In this document: piece by piece, positions 32,763 through 44,479 of the stretch
Numbering within the stretch: position 1 is the stretch's first letter
Layout of the letters: each line of letters begins with the position of its first letter
Origin: Hymenopellis radicata
Lineage: Eukaryota; Basidiomycota; Agaricomycetes; Agaricales; Physalacriaceae
Length of the DNA stretch: 64,000 nucleotides
Assembly (NCBI GenBank): GCA_015501595.1
Contig: JADNRX010000082.1
Span: forward strand, 62,001-126,000
Direction: 5' to 3'
The notes under the pieces: generated by a model
Databases searched by the model: none
The model's input: the letters and a program-made list of their open reading frames with translations, nothing else
What the model was told of the DNA's origin: nothing
Position numbers and translations under genes: made by a program

Positions 32763-33984
32763 TCACAGTACGCCGAGCCCTTCCTTCAATTCCGCCTCCA
32801 AGTCAGAGACATCTGTCACCCCTTTACGTTCATCTTGAACACATCTTGAACACCTGCAAACAAATCCCCATTCACCTAGAGCGCGCTTGCGCTCACCATA
32901 AGTTAATTCGGGATTGACATAGGTGATCGTGAGCTCCTCTCCAGGTGAAATGTCACGGAGAGCAATGACACTGATACGCGCTAACGCTTCGCGCTGATGA
33001 AGGTGCCGCACAGAGATGTTAGGTTCGCAAGAGTGGTTGAGATGGGAGTGGAGCGTGTATAGACCGCCATGAGCCTCCAAGTCTATCATGATTGTTAGTC
33101 TGAAGCCTGGCATAAAGGGAGGAAGATTTACTCAGGCTCATTCGTCCTAATCCTTTCAAGAATCCTTCAAGCGTCCCCATGTCGCCCAGGTCCTTTCCCG
33201 CAAAAGCGGCTTTGTACACCTCAAAGGACCTTACCCACATGCTCCTCAGCTCTCCGACGTCTGCGCCTTGAAAGCGAAACCGCTCTTCCAGTCCCAGGAC
33301 AGCGAACGCTTCGTAGACGTCCGTCTCGCGCGTCTGCAGTACACGCGCCGTCGCTCTCGCCAATGCATGCAACGCCAACCAGCCCATCTCACGCGCCAAT
33401 GCCAGGAGCTTCCGTCCGCTCTGCGTGCACAGAATCCGATGCCCCGCGTCCCGCGCCCTGTTCAAGCAAAGGCGGTTGCAAAACTGCAGCCCGCACTCTT
33501 CACATGGTATCCCTGTGCGCCGGAGAGGCGTCGAGCAGTGCGCGCAAGCTCCGCCCTGCTGTTGCAAGTCGTAAACATTCCATTCCGGAGCAAGGATCCA
33601 CGGGTCCTCTTTCCAGAGGACGTCACCCGCGGTAATGGGAGTCTTCGCTACGAGGCCTTTGCCACGGAGAGGACCGAGCTGTCGAACGGAGATGGAAGGA
33701 GGCATGATAGCGATAGCGGACTCTGGCATTAGGCGGGAAGATGGAACTAGAGAAGCATCCGCAGGGATTGTCACGGTGCCGGTAAGACCTTCGTTTTGGA
33801 GTATTTTTCGCGTCCTTTTCTCGCTGACCGTCCATTCTGGATGCGAGACTAAGAGCTGCGCGTGGATCTTTTGAATTCCGAGTGCAGGGTGTTCTGTTTT
33901 TAGAGCTATGAGGGCAGAACGTAGGTCTGCTTCTGGTGGCGATGTAGCTGCCATTTTTTGGGCAGAATAATGCAGGAGAGTCAA
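32763..33984 (-). CDS. MYND/SET-domain protein methyltransferase (390 aa)
   Basis: Exons 33984-33132 and 33082-32763 are separated by a 49-nt intron. The start may instead be the in-frame ATG ten codons later (KMAATSPP). An N-terminal helical region (LRSALIALKTEHPALGIQKI) precedes the SET start (RGKGLVAKTPITAGDVLWKE). A MYND-type Cys cluster follows (CAHCSTPL, CEECGLQFCNRLC). The split SET domain ends with LNHSCEPNISV and GEELTITYVNP, then a post-SET CRCSRC. The layout matches SMYD/Set5 enzymes, which transfer methyl from AdoMet to protein lysines, including histone H4 in yeast Set5. The NHSCEPN segment contributes to AdoMet binding. Exact substrate unknown. Confidence 0.85.
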
Positions 33985-35405
33985 GGAGACTGGTTCAACT
34001 GTGAATGTCGTGGGCTATGAGGCAGGTAAGGTGTACCCCCGTTCGACGTTCATGAACGTTCAGATCAAGATGGTCTGATCGCAATGAAGATCTCTCACAC
34101 ACGTGGCAGGCACGCGTACTCAGTCTGCTATAGAAGTCTGCTTACTAGGTTTACGGTACGCACAAGCGTTTGTACTGAACAAAGCTGAGTAATTTTACTG
34201 AAATCAAAGAAAGATCTTTCCGGTTTATCGGGCAGCAGGCCTTGACAACTTGATGCGAACTGAATACTTGGAGGGAAAGAATGTATCTCAGGTCTTCCTT
34301 CCGCTTCCATAGACTGAGTCCTGTCTAATGTAAGTGAAGAAATGTTTAACTTCATGGATTTTCGCGTAACATTCGGAGCAACTGAGGGAAGATGACGGTG
34401 AGAGATAGGCCGAAACTACGCCGAAAGATCTACCGACCTTCCTTTCTTACCACCACCATCAACATAACTTGGGACGCGTCGGCTACTCTCCACAGCGTGT
34501 CTTACTGTTTCAAGCAATTCCATATCATCGACAGTCCCCTAAAACACAGTCTCTAAAGGTCCTAACCCTGTGACACCGATGATACCGACGTTAGCCTCGA
34601 ACTCAACTCAAGGCGTCTATTTGCAGTTTTGGGATGTGTCAGACAATCGGCGCGAAGGCTGTTTCACGCGGTTTATCTGCCTATCAGGTTGTTAGCTTTC
34701 TGTCCGCCAAAGGAACGGTTTTGCTTGTCATTCGAATATTCCAGTTTTTAAATCTGTGGGATGACCGATTCACCTTCCTGGGCAACTTGAATGTTCTTCT
34801 TTACGTCTCAATCGCACAACCATGACGATGGCGAAATCTTATGACACCTGTCCAAGATGATCACAGATGATCTTGTTTTCCAACACGAGCGCCACATTGC
34901 CCCTTGCCTCCCTCGACCTTCGAGTTGGAGAGTACGCGTTACAGAACTCAACGAGTATATTACCAGTGCCAACATCGAGGTCAATTTAACGCTCATCCTA
35001 TATGGAATCGCTTTCATCTGGATTTGACACCGAAACTTGACTCGGAACAAGCTTAAACGTGTGAGATCTTCTTACCGCAACGTGAAGCGAATTTTCTCAT
35101 CGTTGCATCAGGTGCCAATATCGTTGATGTATTTTATCATAATGTTCAACACTGTCACTGTCAGTAAGTACACTGCAACAAACAAAGTGATCTGACAATC
35201 ATCAGACAACGAACGTCAGTCATGCTTCCATAGGCTCATAGAAGCTTAACGGTCAAGTATGCTGCCCAAATCTTTCTCGCTACCATCGTTGCACTTCCCG
35301 CTATCATGATATCCAGTAGAGTCGGTTCAGCTGTCCCCCGATCACGCAACGCCTCGCCTCACATAAAGAGCCCAGGAAACCAGTCCCTCTCCTCTCCCCA
35401 TCACC
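33985..35405. other. Mostly intergenic, with possible eroded membrane-protein scraps
   Basis: Near 34940-35170 on the plus strand, hydrophobic phrases such as ANIEVNLTLILYGIAFIWI and QVPISLMYFIIMFNTVTV appear in different frames. They resemble fragments of the multi-TM families abundant here. Nothing joins into a gene. Confidence 0.35.
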
Positions 35406-36624
35406 ATGTCTTCACTATTTGACGATTCCGGCGTAACGGTGTCTGACGTCCAAGGTCTCTTCTCGAGCTATCTGCACTCTCGGATTCTCTTTGTTCTCTC
35501 CCACGCCATGCATACTTGCATTTTTGTCGTCGCATTGTATTATATCGGTAAGGTATCTTCCGTTCCTTGACGTTCCTGACCTCTGTGTACTAGTCTCGAG
35601 GAATTCGCATCTTGACCGGAAGCAGATTGCTTTCGTAGCTATCATTACTTTCTTGTGGTGCAGCGACACTGTCATCATGGGGATGGAGTGGAGAGATTTA
35701 GACAATCTTCTCATTAGACATGACGAATCTCTCGAGTCCGAATACGAGCATTACATGTTCGGCTACTCAACATCCCCAATGGCGACCAACATTCTTCGTG
35801 GGCTGAATGTCATCCTGGCCGATATGGTACTGGTGAGCTCGCTGCCCAAACGATCCTTGAATAGAAGGTAACACCAGCTGTGCAGATCTGGCGTTGCTGG
35901 ACAATGTACGGACACAATTGGAAAATTGCTGTCGGCCCAAGTCTCTGTCTAATAACAGAAACATGTGAGTTCTCTGTCCATTATTGCTTATCACTCATGC
36001 ATATCCTCTAATAGTCAGTTTCTTCGTCATTCTCGTGGGTTCTGATGACGGCTGGGTAGGGCTGGCCACCGTCAGCTGGGTCGTGGTCTATTACACGATG
36101 ACCGTCGTGACAAACAGCGTCTGCACTGCGCTTATTCTATATCGTATGTTGCGATTCAACGACGCAGGCGTCAGCATCCGGACATACCGCGGTATCATCG
36201 AGCTTCTCGTCGAATCAGCCGTGGTCTATTCGCTCGTCTACATTACACTCCTCGCTGTGTATGCGTATGAGTTCTATACACCCGGTCTCCCTTTCATGCG
36301 CTGGTATTTTTATCCCCAGGTGCTCTCCTGGAGTATTACGGTGAGCCACAGGCCGTTCGTGTATCTCTTCTGGATACTGATTCCGGCTGACAGGGGATCA
36401 CACCTACACTCATCATCATCCGCGCCATGGCAGGCCACACTTGCGCAAACACACAACCTTCGATACCGCACACAGAAAGCCATCCGAAGTCTATGGGTCA
36501 GATTCAAAGTGGTGGACTTACCACGGCAGATATTCAAGTTGATCTGGAGGCCGCACGTAGTAACGCCTTGACCCACGATGAACTACAGAAGTGGAGTTCT
36601 GAGGTCATGATCATTGGAAAGTAG
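35406..36624 (+). CDS. Seven-TM basidiomycete membrane protein (338 aa)
   Basis: Exons 35406-35547, 35594-35832, 35886-35964, 36015-36340 and 36394-36624 join in phase. Seven hydrophobic helices are visible, among them ILFVLSHAMHTCIFVVALYYI, NVILADMVLIWRCW, IIELLVESAVVYSLVYITLL and SITGITPTLIIIRA. The (I/L)AD..L.WRCW and G(I/L)(A/T)PTLI motifs recur in the paralogues at 45685 and 47063. They mark a large lineage-specific family in Agaricomycetes with no assigned function. The hydrophilic C-terminal tail is about 70 residues. A receptor or transporter role would be guesswork. Confidence 0.85.
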
Positions 36625-37215
36625 TACAACGGACTCATTGGGGAGTTCCCGTTCGTCTAGTATCATTAGAAGAATTTAAATATATACCCTCGCTAGCCTC
36701 AAGTTCGAGGACGCCAAGAATCGTTGCTTCGGCAGCGAACAATGACGGAGTCGAGACCGACGTTTACCAAGGTCGATTGCGGTGGCCGCTCGCGGGTATC
36801 AAGTCTCGACACATCTTCAATGGAAGGCATTGCATAGTCATCGGGAGACGCCAAGCACCGTTGCTGAGGTATTTAAACGCTGTAATTAGTCACCATACTG
36901 ACTATAACGGGCTCACATAGGGCGCCTTACATAAACGCCACAATTCGAGACCACGCAAGAAGACGTATATACATAAAGAGAACAGATGAAGCGAGAGTGA
37001 GCTCAGAGCTGAAGAGAAATATGAAATACCGATTTCCGTAGTTTCTGTTTCAAAAAGGTCCGCGACTTCGCGAACCATATGGCGGAAAATACAAGCGCGC
37101 GCCGAGCAGCTGCGCGGCCCAGGAGCGTTGCCTAAACGCAAAGCGGCCGATTTACGTCCGCAGCTCACACTCCGGGAGCCTTCTCCCGCAGAATGCTTGC
37201 AGTCTTCCAACGACC
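36625..37215. other. No gene seen; promoter region of the wall-protein gene
   Basis: The spacer cont ains only short frames. No repeat or RNA gene recognised. Confidence 0.45.
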
Positions 37216-37925
37216 ATGGCTTCCTCCTCCTCCTCCCACCTGCCTTGTCGTGTGCAGCTTCTGACCACGCTCTGCCTGCTGTTTCTGATTATTCCTATTC
37301 ATGGCGAGTTACTACACAATTGTTGAGAACATGTACTTACCGCGTTGCGCAGCCTACTTTATGGTGAAAGAACCCACAGAGTCAACACAATGGCAGAACG
37401 GAGCGTACAACTTGTTGGAATGGGACAAGGGTGTCGCGGACGGGATTGAATACTTCGATATCGAGTTAACGAGGTTGGGGAGTAATGGGTTGTTGTACGG
37501 TGCAATGAACGGTACGACCTTCCCTAACTATACCTTCACACTAAGATGCTCACCGATTGACAGTTGCGTGCAAGAATTACTCGCCAAAATCACTAAAAGT
37601 ATACCTTGAAGACGTCCCCACCGGCGACGACTACTTCGTGGTCCTCCTCAACTCGTCGCACGGCGTCGTCCATACACTGTCCCCGAGATTCTCTATTGTT
37701 AATGCCTCGGATGCCACGACCACGGCGTCCGCATCTGCAACGACAGACACATCACTCGCCACCTTCACCATATCTGGCAGTCCAGATCCGACTCGTGACT
37801 TTGCTACGACCTTCGCGTCGGAAGCTTCGACTGTGTTGCTGCGCATTGGACGGGGGCATGTATTGGGCGGTGTCGGGGTCGTGGTGGGACTCGTGATTGG
37901 TGCGGCACTTACACTCAGACTGTAA
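37216..37925 (+). CDS. Secreted GPI-type Kre9/Knh1-family wall protein (202 aa)
   Basis: Exons 37216-37303, 37353-37511 and 37564-37925. The first intron would use a GC donor (G|GCGAGT), which fits the phase and places a signal-peptide end near PIHA. The mature part starts YFMVKEPTESTQWQNG and continues with FDIELTRLG and DDYFVVLLNSSHGVVHTLSPRFSI, the Kre9/Knh1-like Ser/Thr-rich GPI-anchored family pattern (beta-glucan-associated wall proteins). The C-terminal third is Ser/Thr/Ala-rich and ends in a hydrophobic tail (GVGVVVGLVIGAALTLRL), consistent with a GPI signal. The gene is small but complete. Confidence 0.8.
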
Positions 37926-38104
37926 ACATATACAGACAGAGTGGCGTTGGTCCGTAGTCATCTGCAGCACCTATTTTGCTGGCAGTTCCATCAGGGATGT
38001 TGTACGTTATTAAGCTGCATGCAATTTTGGACATTAGGTAGACACGAGGTAGATGCCAATAATACACACGACTATACCCTCGCCACGTTTACTTGTGAAG
38101 CGTA

Positions 38105-39489
38105 CTAACACCCATGACCTGATGGAAAGTAAGCATCGAAACGAGGAAAAAGGAGAGTCAATACCTTTACCCTCGGCAGGAGAGTGCACGAGATCCTGAT
38201 CTTTGAGTCTAACGCCCCGAGTCTATCTCGCATCCACTTCTCGGAATCCTCCAGAATTTCTTTTCGAGGGCCTGACACGACAATGCTCTCCAAACTCTTC
38301 CAGTTTTCGCCTCCTTTGATAGTTGAGATGACTTCGTTCCAATCAATGAGGTCCAAATCTTTCGGTGTGTTGATCTGAACACGAAAGGTTATCTCCTTCA
38401 TACGTGCTTTGATCGTCCTCAAGACACCCGGCACATATTTGGACATCTCGAAGCGCCCACCATATGGCTCACAGATGATGAGTTGGTCGAAGGTGATAGA
38501 TTGCAGTGATGTATTGTGCCGTAAGTCGACGTAGTGACAGAACGTGTCTGGAAATGAAGATGTTGAGAGGAGGAGATAAGATGGAGGTCGATGTGCTCAC
38601 CTAGCATGCCATAATCGTCGGCAACATCGACGACGGTGAACTCCAAGCTCTCCAGACTCGAGCCCAGTTGCTGCAGAAATTGGGCAACGACTATGGTCTC
38701 TGTGTCCGTGACGCGTTCCAGAATCAAATTTGATATCTTAGGTTTGTACCCTGGCGTTTGCCCAATCCAACGCAGTATAGCGTCGTAATTTCCCATCCTA
38801 TGGCTGTCAAGGCTGAGTGAAGCCAAACGGAGAGGCGGTCTAGGTAATGGCTCCATTCGCAAATGGAAGCCCAGTAGTATGTCCATGTCCAAAGACGTTC
38901 TCCGCATAACCAAATTCTCTAGCGATTCGAACACCGACAACGCGTCAAGGCATTGATCAGGAGTGCGGAATTGGCAGCCGGTGAGGTACAGATCTGTTAC
39001 ACTCTTCATGTGTGCGAAGAAGGGTATTCCCGCGGAAGACCAGTGGTCAGGCCGCATGCGGTCAAAGCGTGCTCCGAAGATGGCGAGGGTTTGAACGTTG
39101 GTAAGCGCGGATAGTTGAGGAAGCGCATCGTTGAACCATAGAGCACCCATGCCGGCGAAACCGTAAGCCTCGCGAATGATGAGAGTGCGAACATACGAGA
39201 TGAGCGTGCAAAGGGGATTCGAAAGTAAGCTGCTGAAAGCGGTGCAACGATCGAAATCGTTTGGGAGGAGATGGACGGTGCGGAAAAGAAAATATCTGCT
39301 CCGCGGGAGCCACGAGCGCGAAGTGAGAGCGCACGCGCCGAGGGTTTCTCGCCGCACGCGATAATCCGACGCTTCACACGGAGCGGTGCATTCGGACATT
39401 TCAGGTCCGAGCGTATGCACCTGATCGATGATGGCATCAACGATTTCGTTCGGGAGGGTTGGACCATGCTTTGCGGGCGAACAGGACAT
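38105..39489 (-). CDS. F-box-like protein (443 aa)
   Basis: Exons 39489-38601 and 38547-38105 with a 53-nt intron. The N-terminus LPNEIVDAIIDQVHTLG, then LGACALTSRSWLPRSRYFLFRTV, is the degenerate F-box pattern of basidiomycete proteins. The body has leucine-rich segments (LSALTNVQTLAIFGARFDR, VTDLYLTGCQF, LESLEFTVVDVADDYG). It probably recruits targets to an SCF ligase; the target is unknown. The last 20 residues (VLTLLFPRFDAYF) could change if a further intron exists. Confidence 0.8.
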
Positions 39490-40047
39490 GCTGTTGCCTA
39501 TGTTGTGGGGGTAGGAAAAGAGGAGTCGGTTGCTGTTTATGCCACGTCTAATAGTAATAGCCCCGAGTTGCCGCGTTCCGACAGTGCATTTGGGTCCGAT
39601 GACGCCTGAGAAACAACAGCGGCGATGGATTTAGTTCTACGCGCTCCGAAACGGAGACATGGTTGGTCAGACTGCCTCGGGCAACGCGAGGTTGGTACAT
39701 GAGAACCATAGCAGCCAGCAGTTCAGTATATCACTGTCGAAAGGACGAACACGCGCCCTCGTCGATTAGTGATGTTGCACATGAAGTGGTTTACTCACAA
39801 AGTGTTTAGTGGCGTGTCTCCGTACTGGCCCTTTGCATGCATTCACAAGTCCGGCGGAGTCCGAGCCTGGCGTGATACGGTCTGATAACTCTTCTTCGCC
39901 TGCACCCCTGCTTTTCTGGCGATACAGTACAAGATTTGCGACGCCGATCGGAATGTCGTAAGGCTCCGAAATGGTGTTGACGTCCGACTTGGATGTCAAT
40001 GGCGTAAAATGAGCATGCAAGTCTGAGGCTATATCAGAGATATGTAG
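39490..40047. other. No gene seen; left flank of the 776-bp array
   Basis: A minus-strand frame runs out of the array into this flank (SDIASDLHAHFTPL, EPYDIPIGVANLVLYRQK) and ends at 39766. It has no recognisable domain, so I treat it as fortuitous or a relic. Confidence 0.4.
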
Positions 40048-43000
40048 TTCATATCTGGGCGTTACCGCCTGGCGCGGTGACGGCGGTAGTAACGTTTCGC
40101 CTTGCGGGTAGAAACGTTTCCATGCTAATATGACGGGCCCGCCTTTGTTCACTACAAACAGTAGCCCTGAAATCCACACAATGAACTTAGTGGACCACCG
40201 GCATTGCCTTTCTTAGTATCAGTACTGTACACGACCTGTATCTAGCCGTCCATGCAATGGACATCTCAGATTAGTCGGCCGCCTCTGAACCATTGTAGTA
40301 CACGCGTACGGCAGGTCACAGTGAGTCGAACTACATCTGTTGTCTTAAATCCACATTCACAGTGACGGTGCGTTCGCACTACTAGCGGACAGAAAACAAA
40401 TCCTGAAAGCGGCCACGGTCTATAAGAATATCCATAGAGTATATTAGAAGAACTCGTCAACTAGAGCTCATGCCAAACGAGCATTACCACGCTCAACAGA
40501 GGCGGAAGCAGTCGCGTCGCATGAACTCTTGCGATGACAAGATCCAAGTCGAAGATGACCGTGTCGGAAAGTCGTGTCAGCAGATCTGCTCACTCGGAGA
40601 GGCTTCTGTCACGCGTGAGTGTGCCCACTCGACGCGAGTGAGCAGAGTGAGCGTTAACGAGAAAGGAAGTGATTACCCGATCGGGATGAAAGTTGCCCGA
40701 TCGAGACGTAGAAACGCTTGGCTAATCCCCGCCACGTCCCCAGCCGTCAAAAGCGATTATTTTGGCAGGGAAAGAAGGCGTTACCGCCGTTTCTGCGGTA
40801 ACGAAGAAGCACTTTATATGTAGTTCATATCTGGGCGTTACCGCCTGGCGCGGTGACGGCGGTAGTAACGTTTCGCCTTGCGGGTAGAAACGTTTCCATG
40901 CTAATATGACGGGCCCGCCTTTGTTCACTACAAACAGTAGCCCTGAAATCCACACAATGAACTTAGTGGACCACCGGCATTGCCTTTCTTAGTATCAGTA
41001 CTGTACACGACCTGTATCTAGCCGTCCATGCAATGGACATCTCAGATTAGTCGGCCGCCTCTGAACCATTGTAGTACACGCGTACGGCAGGTCACAGTGA
41101 GTCGAACTACATCTGTTGTCTTAAATCCACATTCACAGTGACGGTGCGTTCGCACTACTAGCGGACAGAAAACAAATCCTGAAAGCGGCCACGGTCTATA
41201 AGAATATCCATAGAGTATATTAGAAGAACTCGTCAACTAGAGCTCATGCCAAACGAGCATTACCACGCTCAACAGAGGCGGAAGCAGTCGCGTCGCATGA
41301 ACTCTTGCGATGACAAGATCCAAGTCGAAGATGACCGTGTCGGAAAGTCGTGTCAGCAGATCTGCTCACTCGGAGAGGCTTCTGTCACGCGTGAGTGTGC
41401 CCACTCGACGCGAGTGAGCAGAGTGAGCGTTAACGAGAAAGGAAGTGATTACCCGATCGGGATGAAAGTTGCCCGATCGAGACGTAGAAACGCTTGGCTA
41501 ATCCATCAGGAATTGCCCCACTGGCAAATTCCTGCTAAAAATCCTCAAATACCTGTAATATGTGTAGAATACCTACATTCTGTTGTTTCAGTTGAATAGC
41601 AGAAATAGGAAAAATTCGCTATCCCCGTAATAGCAGAAAGTTGGTTTTAGCTTCCACAAGTCAAGGTCAGTGAGAGCAAGCATGGGTCAAACAGCAGGTT
41701 CCTTAGCTTATTGAGCCTTGTATTGCAGTACACACAGATGAAAAGTGGTAAAGACAGCATATATTGATGTACATAGTGATACAGCAGCACACTATGATGG
41801 TACAGAGGTAGCAGTAAGTAACTAACGAACACCACCAAGCCATGAGCCTTGCCTCACGAGGCTTCCACGAGGACCGCGTGGAGAATTTGCGTCGTCCGGA
41901 AATGCACTCGCACATACACACATCCTATACAACCCGATTAGCGGAGCACTAGGCAACGACGACACAAGTGAACTCACCGAAAGCCTTAAAGAAGCGCTGT
42001 TGAGTACGATTGGTCGTCCAAATGCAATACGCCGGTAGAGAAGGAGGGACGACGTGCTGATGACGCACAGCTTCTCTTCGTCGTCCAGAGGTATCGAGGG
42101 TGATGATAGTATGTGGCGGCTTCAACGAACGCGAACCGCTCTACTACGCGGCGGATTGGCACTGGCACTACGCGTGGTGCGCCAATGCGGCCTGCCACCC
42201 GCACGGTTATTGTTCCTGTTCATGTATAGGTGAGCAGGTTGTTAGCTTGGTGGGAATCGTGAGCGTACCAAAACAACAGTAGGGGTTGACTCGGGGTTAC
42301 TCTAAACAATGCTTAGTTCAATAGACAGACGGGGCACGAGCGCGCGTACATCTTGAGCGACGGGAGCAGTCAGGTAGGTCCTCGGCAAGCTTTGACTTGG
42401 CGATGCCTCCCGGCAGGCAGTAGTAGTCGCGTTGCAGTACGTGGTTGGAACATAGGCTGGAGAGCTGGTGTGAGGCCAGGTCATGAGGCCGGATAACAAG
42501 GAAGGCAGCCGGAGGATGGAGGAGGCGCGGCTACACAGAACCGTGCAGGTTAGTTCGACCAGGGAATGGCAGTGAAAAAAAGACGCACCTTGGCTCTTGC
42601 TACTCGTCTTCCTCTGGTGCAATGTTAGTCACTCTATTGAAATACCAACTGAAAAGTAAGTAGAGAATGACTGCAAACGTACTGGTACGCAGTAATAACT
42701 GTTGCCCATTCCCTGGACGGCCATTTCTGCTGAATGCGCGATTTCATGGCGAGCGCGTCTGCTACGGGGCTAAGATGCTCTCCAGAAAGGTTGCTGCGGC
42801 TCCTGAGCACCGGTTACGCAAAGTCGTCGATGTGGGAACAAGCAGGGAGTGGTGGGTGAGCACCATGAGCGCGGCCAGGTCGTGGGGAGAAGGCAAGAAG
42901 AGTTGAACCATGTTTGGCCATGGTTCGTTTTGATGCAGCGGGGTCATCGGTCCATCGGTCCGTGCCGGAGTTTCAAATGGACTTGACAAGTTTGCGTTTC

Positions 43001-44121
43001 GACCACCTTGCTCTGTGCCTTCATCGACGTCGATAAGGCTAGTGCAGCTACGTCGACAAGCTAGATTGCAACTGTCTTAATGAAACCATCCTCTGGAGGG
43101 TAAAAAAATGATTCAAAATGTTGAACTTCTTTCCCTGCTCAAAACTGTGCTGATTTCAGCTTTTTTCGAAGAAAGAAGAATAAAAAGCACGATAAGTGAC
43201 ATTTCGAGAAATTCAGGAAGAATTTGCCAGTGGGGTTTTTCCTGATGTCCCCGCCACGTCCCCAGCCGTCAAAAGCGATTATTTTGGCAGGGAAAGAAGG
43301 CGTTACCGCCGTTTCTGCGGTAACGAAGAAGCACTTTATATGTAGTTCATATCTGGGCGTTACCGCCTGGCGCGGTGACGGCGGTAGTAACGTTTCGCCT
43401 TGCGGGTAGAAACGTTTCCATGCTAATATGACGGGCCCGCCTTTGTTCACTACAAACAGTAGCCCTGAAATCCACACAATGAACTTAGTGGACCACCGGC
43501 ATTGCCTTTCTTAGTATCAGTACTGTACACGACCTGTATCTAGCCGTCCATGCAATGGACATCTCAGATTAGTCGGCCGCCTCTGAACCATTGTAGTACA
43601 CGCGTACGGCAGGTCACAGTGAGTCGAACTACATCTGTTGTCTTAAATCCACATTCACAGTGACGGTGCGTTCGCACTACTAGCGGACAGAAAACAAATC
43701 CTGAAAGCGGCCACGGTCTATAAGAATATCCATAGAGTATATTAGAAGAACTCGTCAACTAGAGCTCATGCCAAACGAGCATTACCACGCTCAACAGAGG
43801 CGGAAGCAGTCGCGTCGCATGAACTCTTGCGATGACAAGATCCAAGTCGAAGATGACCGTGTCGGAAAGTCGTGTCAGCAGATCTGCTCACTCGGAGAGG
43901 CTTCTGTCACGCGTGAGTGTGCCCACTCGACGCGAGTGAGCAGAGTGAGCGTTAACGAGAAAGGAAGTGATTACCCGATCGGGATGAAAGTTGCCCGATC
44001 GAGACGTAGAAACGCTTGGCTAATCCCCGCCACGTCCCCAGCCGTCAAAAGCGATTATTTTGGCAGGGAAAGAAGGCGTTACCGCCGTTTCTGCGGTAAC
44101 GAAGAAGCACTTTATATGTAG
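40048..44121. repeat. Three tandem copies of a 776-bp unit, middle copy interrupted
   Basis: The units are 40048-40823, 40824-41503 plus 43250-43345, and 43346-44121. By eye they are identical. The copies are head to tail and each ends in TATGTAG; the same 7-mer precedes the first copy (40041-40047). Internal palindromes include CGTTACCGC/GCGGTAACG in the last 100 bp and CTGCTCACTCG/CGAGTGAGCAG further left. Each unit has 64- and about 90-codon open frames without a domain. The 7-bp boundary repeat fits either microhomology-driven tandem triplication or insertion of a multimeric circle. The lack of divergence implies a very recent event. Confidence 0.88.
41504..43247. mobile_element. 1744-bp terminal-inverted-repeat element inserted in the array
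   Basis: The ends read CATCAGGAATTGCCCCACTG at the left and, inverted from the right, CATCAGGAAAAACCCCACTG; similarity continues to about 30 bp. It splits the second 776-bp unit. The split unit sums to 778 bp, exactly 776 plus a 2-bp duplication (TC at 41502-41503 and 43248-43249; TCC is also possible because of a C run). Only short frames lie inside (for example 42302-42622 minus and 42667-42906 plus), so it appears non-autonomous. The superfamily is not clear. Confidence 0.8.
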
Positions 44122-44479
44122 AGGAAACTCAGCACGCGAAACCCACCGTTAAGAGCTCGACTCTCCGAAAACGACGGCGCACCGTACAGCGCAAGGGCGA
44201 AGTAAACCCAATACGCCAATAGAACAAGCAGAACTGAGTACGCTGGCAGTACGATTGCCCAGTGCCTAGGGAGAAGCCTTCAATTCGTTTTTCCGTTGAG
44301 ATAAAAAGAGTTATCAACCTGCTGGGGAACCAGCTTATTCCCATGGACACGATTATCTCCTCGTTAAGAACCGACCAGAAGATATAGACCAAGAAACCCA
44401 AGTAAGTAGTTGTCCACGCCACGAATCCAATGAATTCAGAGGCACGGTGATGAGGTACATCATCAAGAGCTTGTATCAT
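44112..44479 (-). CDS. PIG-P/Gpi19 subunit of GPI-GlcNAc transferase (104 aa or slightly longer)
   Basis: Exons 44479-44319 and 44265-44112 with a 53-nt intron. The protein reads EFIGFVAWTTTYLGFLVYIFW, then ISWFPSRHWAIVLPAYSVLL and WVYFALALYGAPSFSESRAL, the complete two-helix PIG-P domain. The subunit belongs to the ER complex that starts GPI-anchor synthesis by adding GlcNAc to phosphatidylinositol. A tiny upstream exon (MSLK, about 44543-44533) is possible. The last two codons and the stop lie inside the final TATGTAG end of the 776-bp array. The C-terminus after the domain is therefore set by the array junction and may be shortened. Confidence 0.85.

Noticed and set aside
43224..44121. 64- and 117-codon frames repeated in each 776-bp unit as genes
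   Set aside because: Frames are short, cross the unit junction in part, have no domain, and their conservation is explained by the recent duplication.
40048..44121. LTR retrotransposon with about 98-bp or 680-bp terminal repeats
   Set aside because: The repeats are an exact integer tandem array; there is no TG...CA end pair, primer-binding site or coding capacity.
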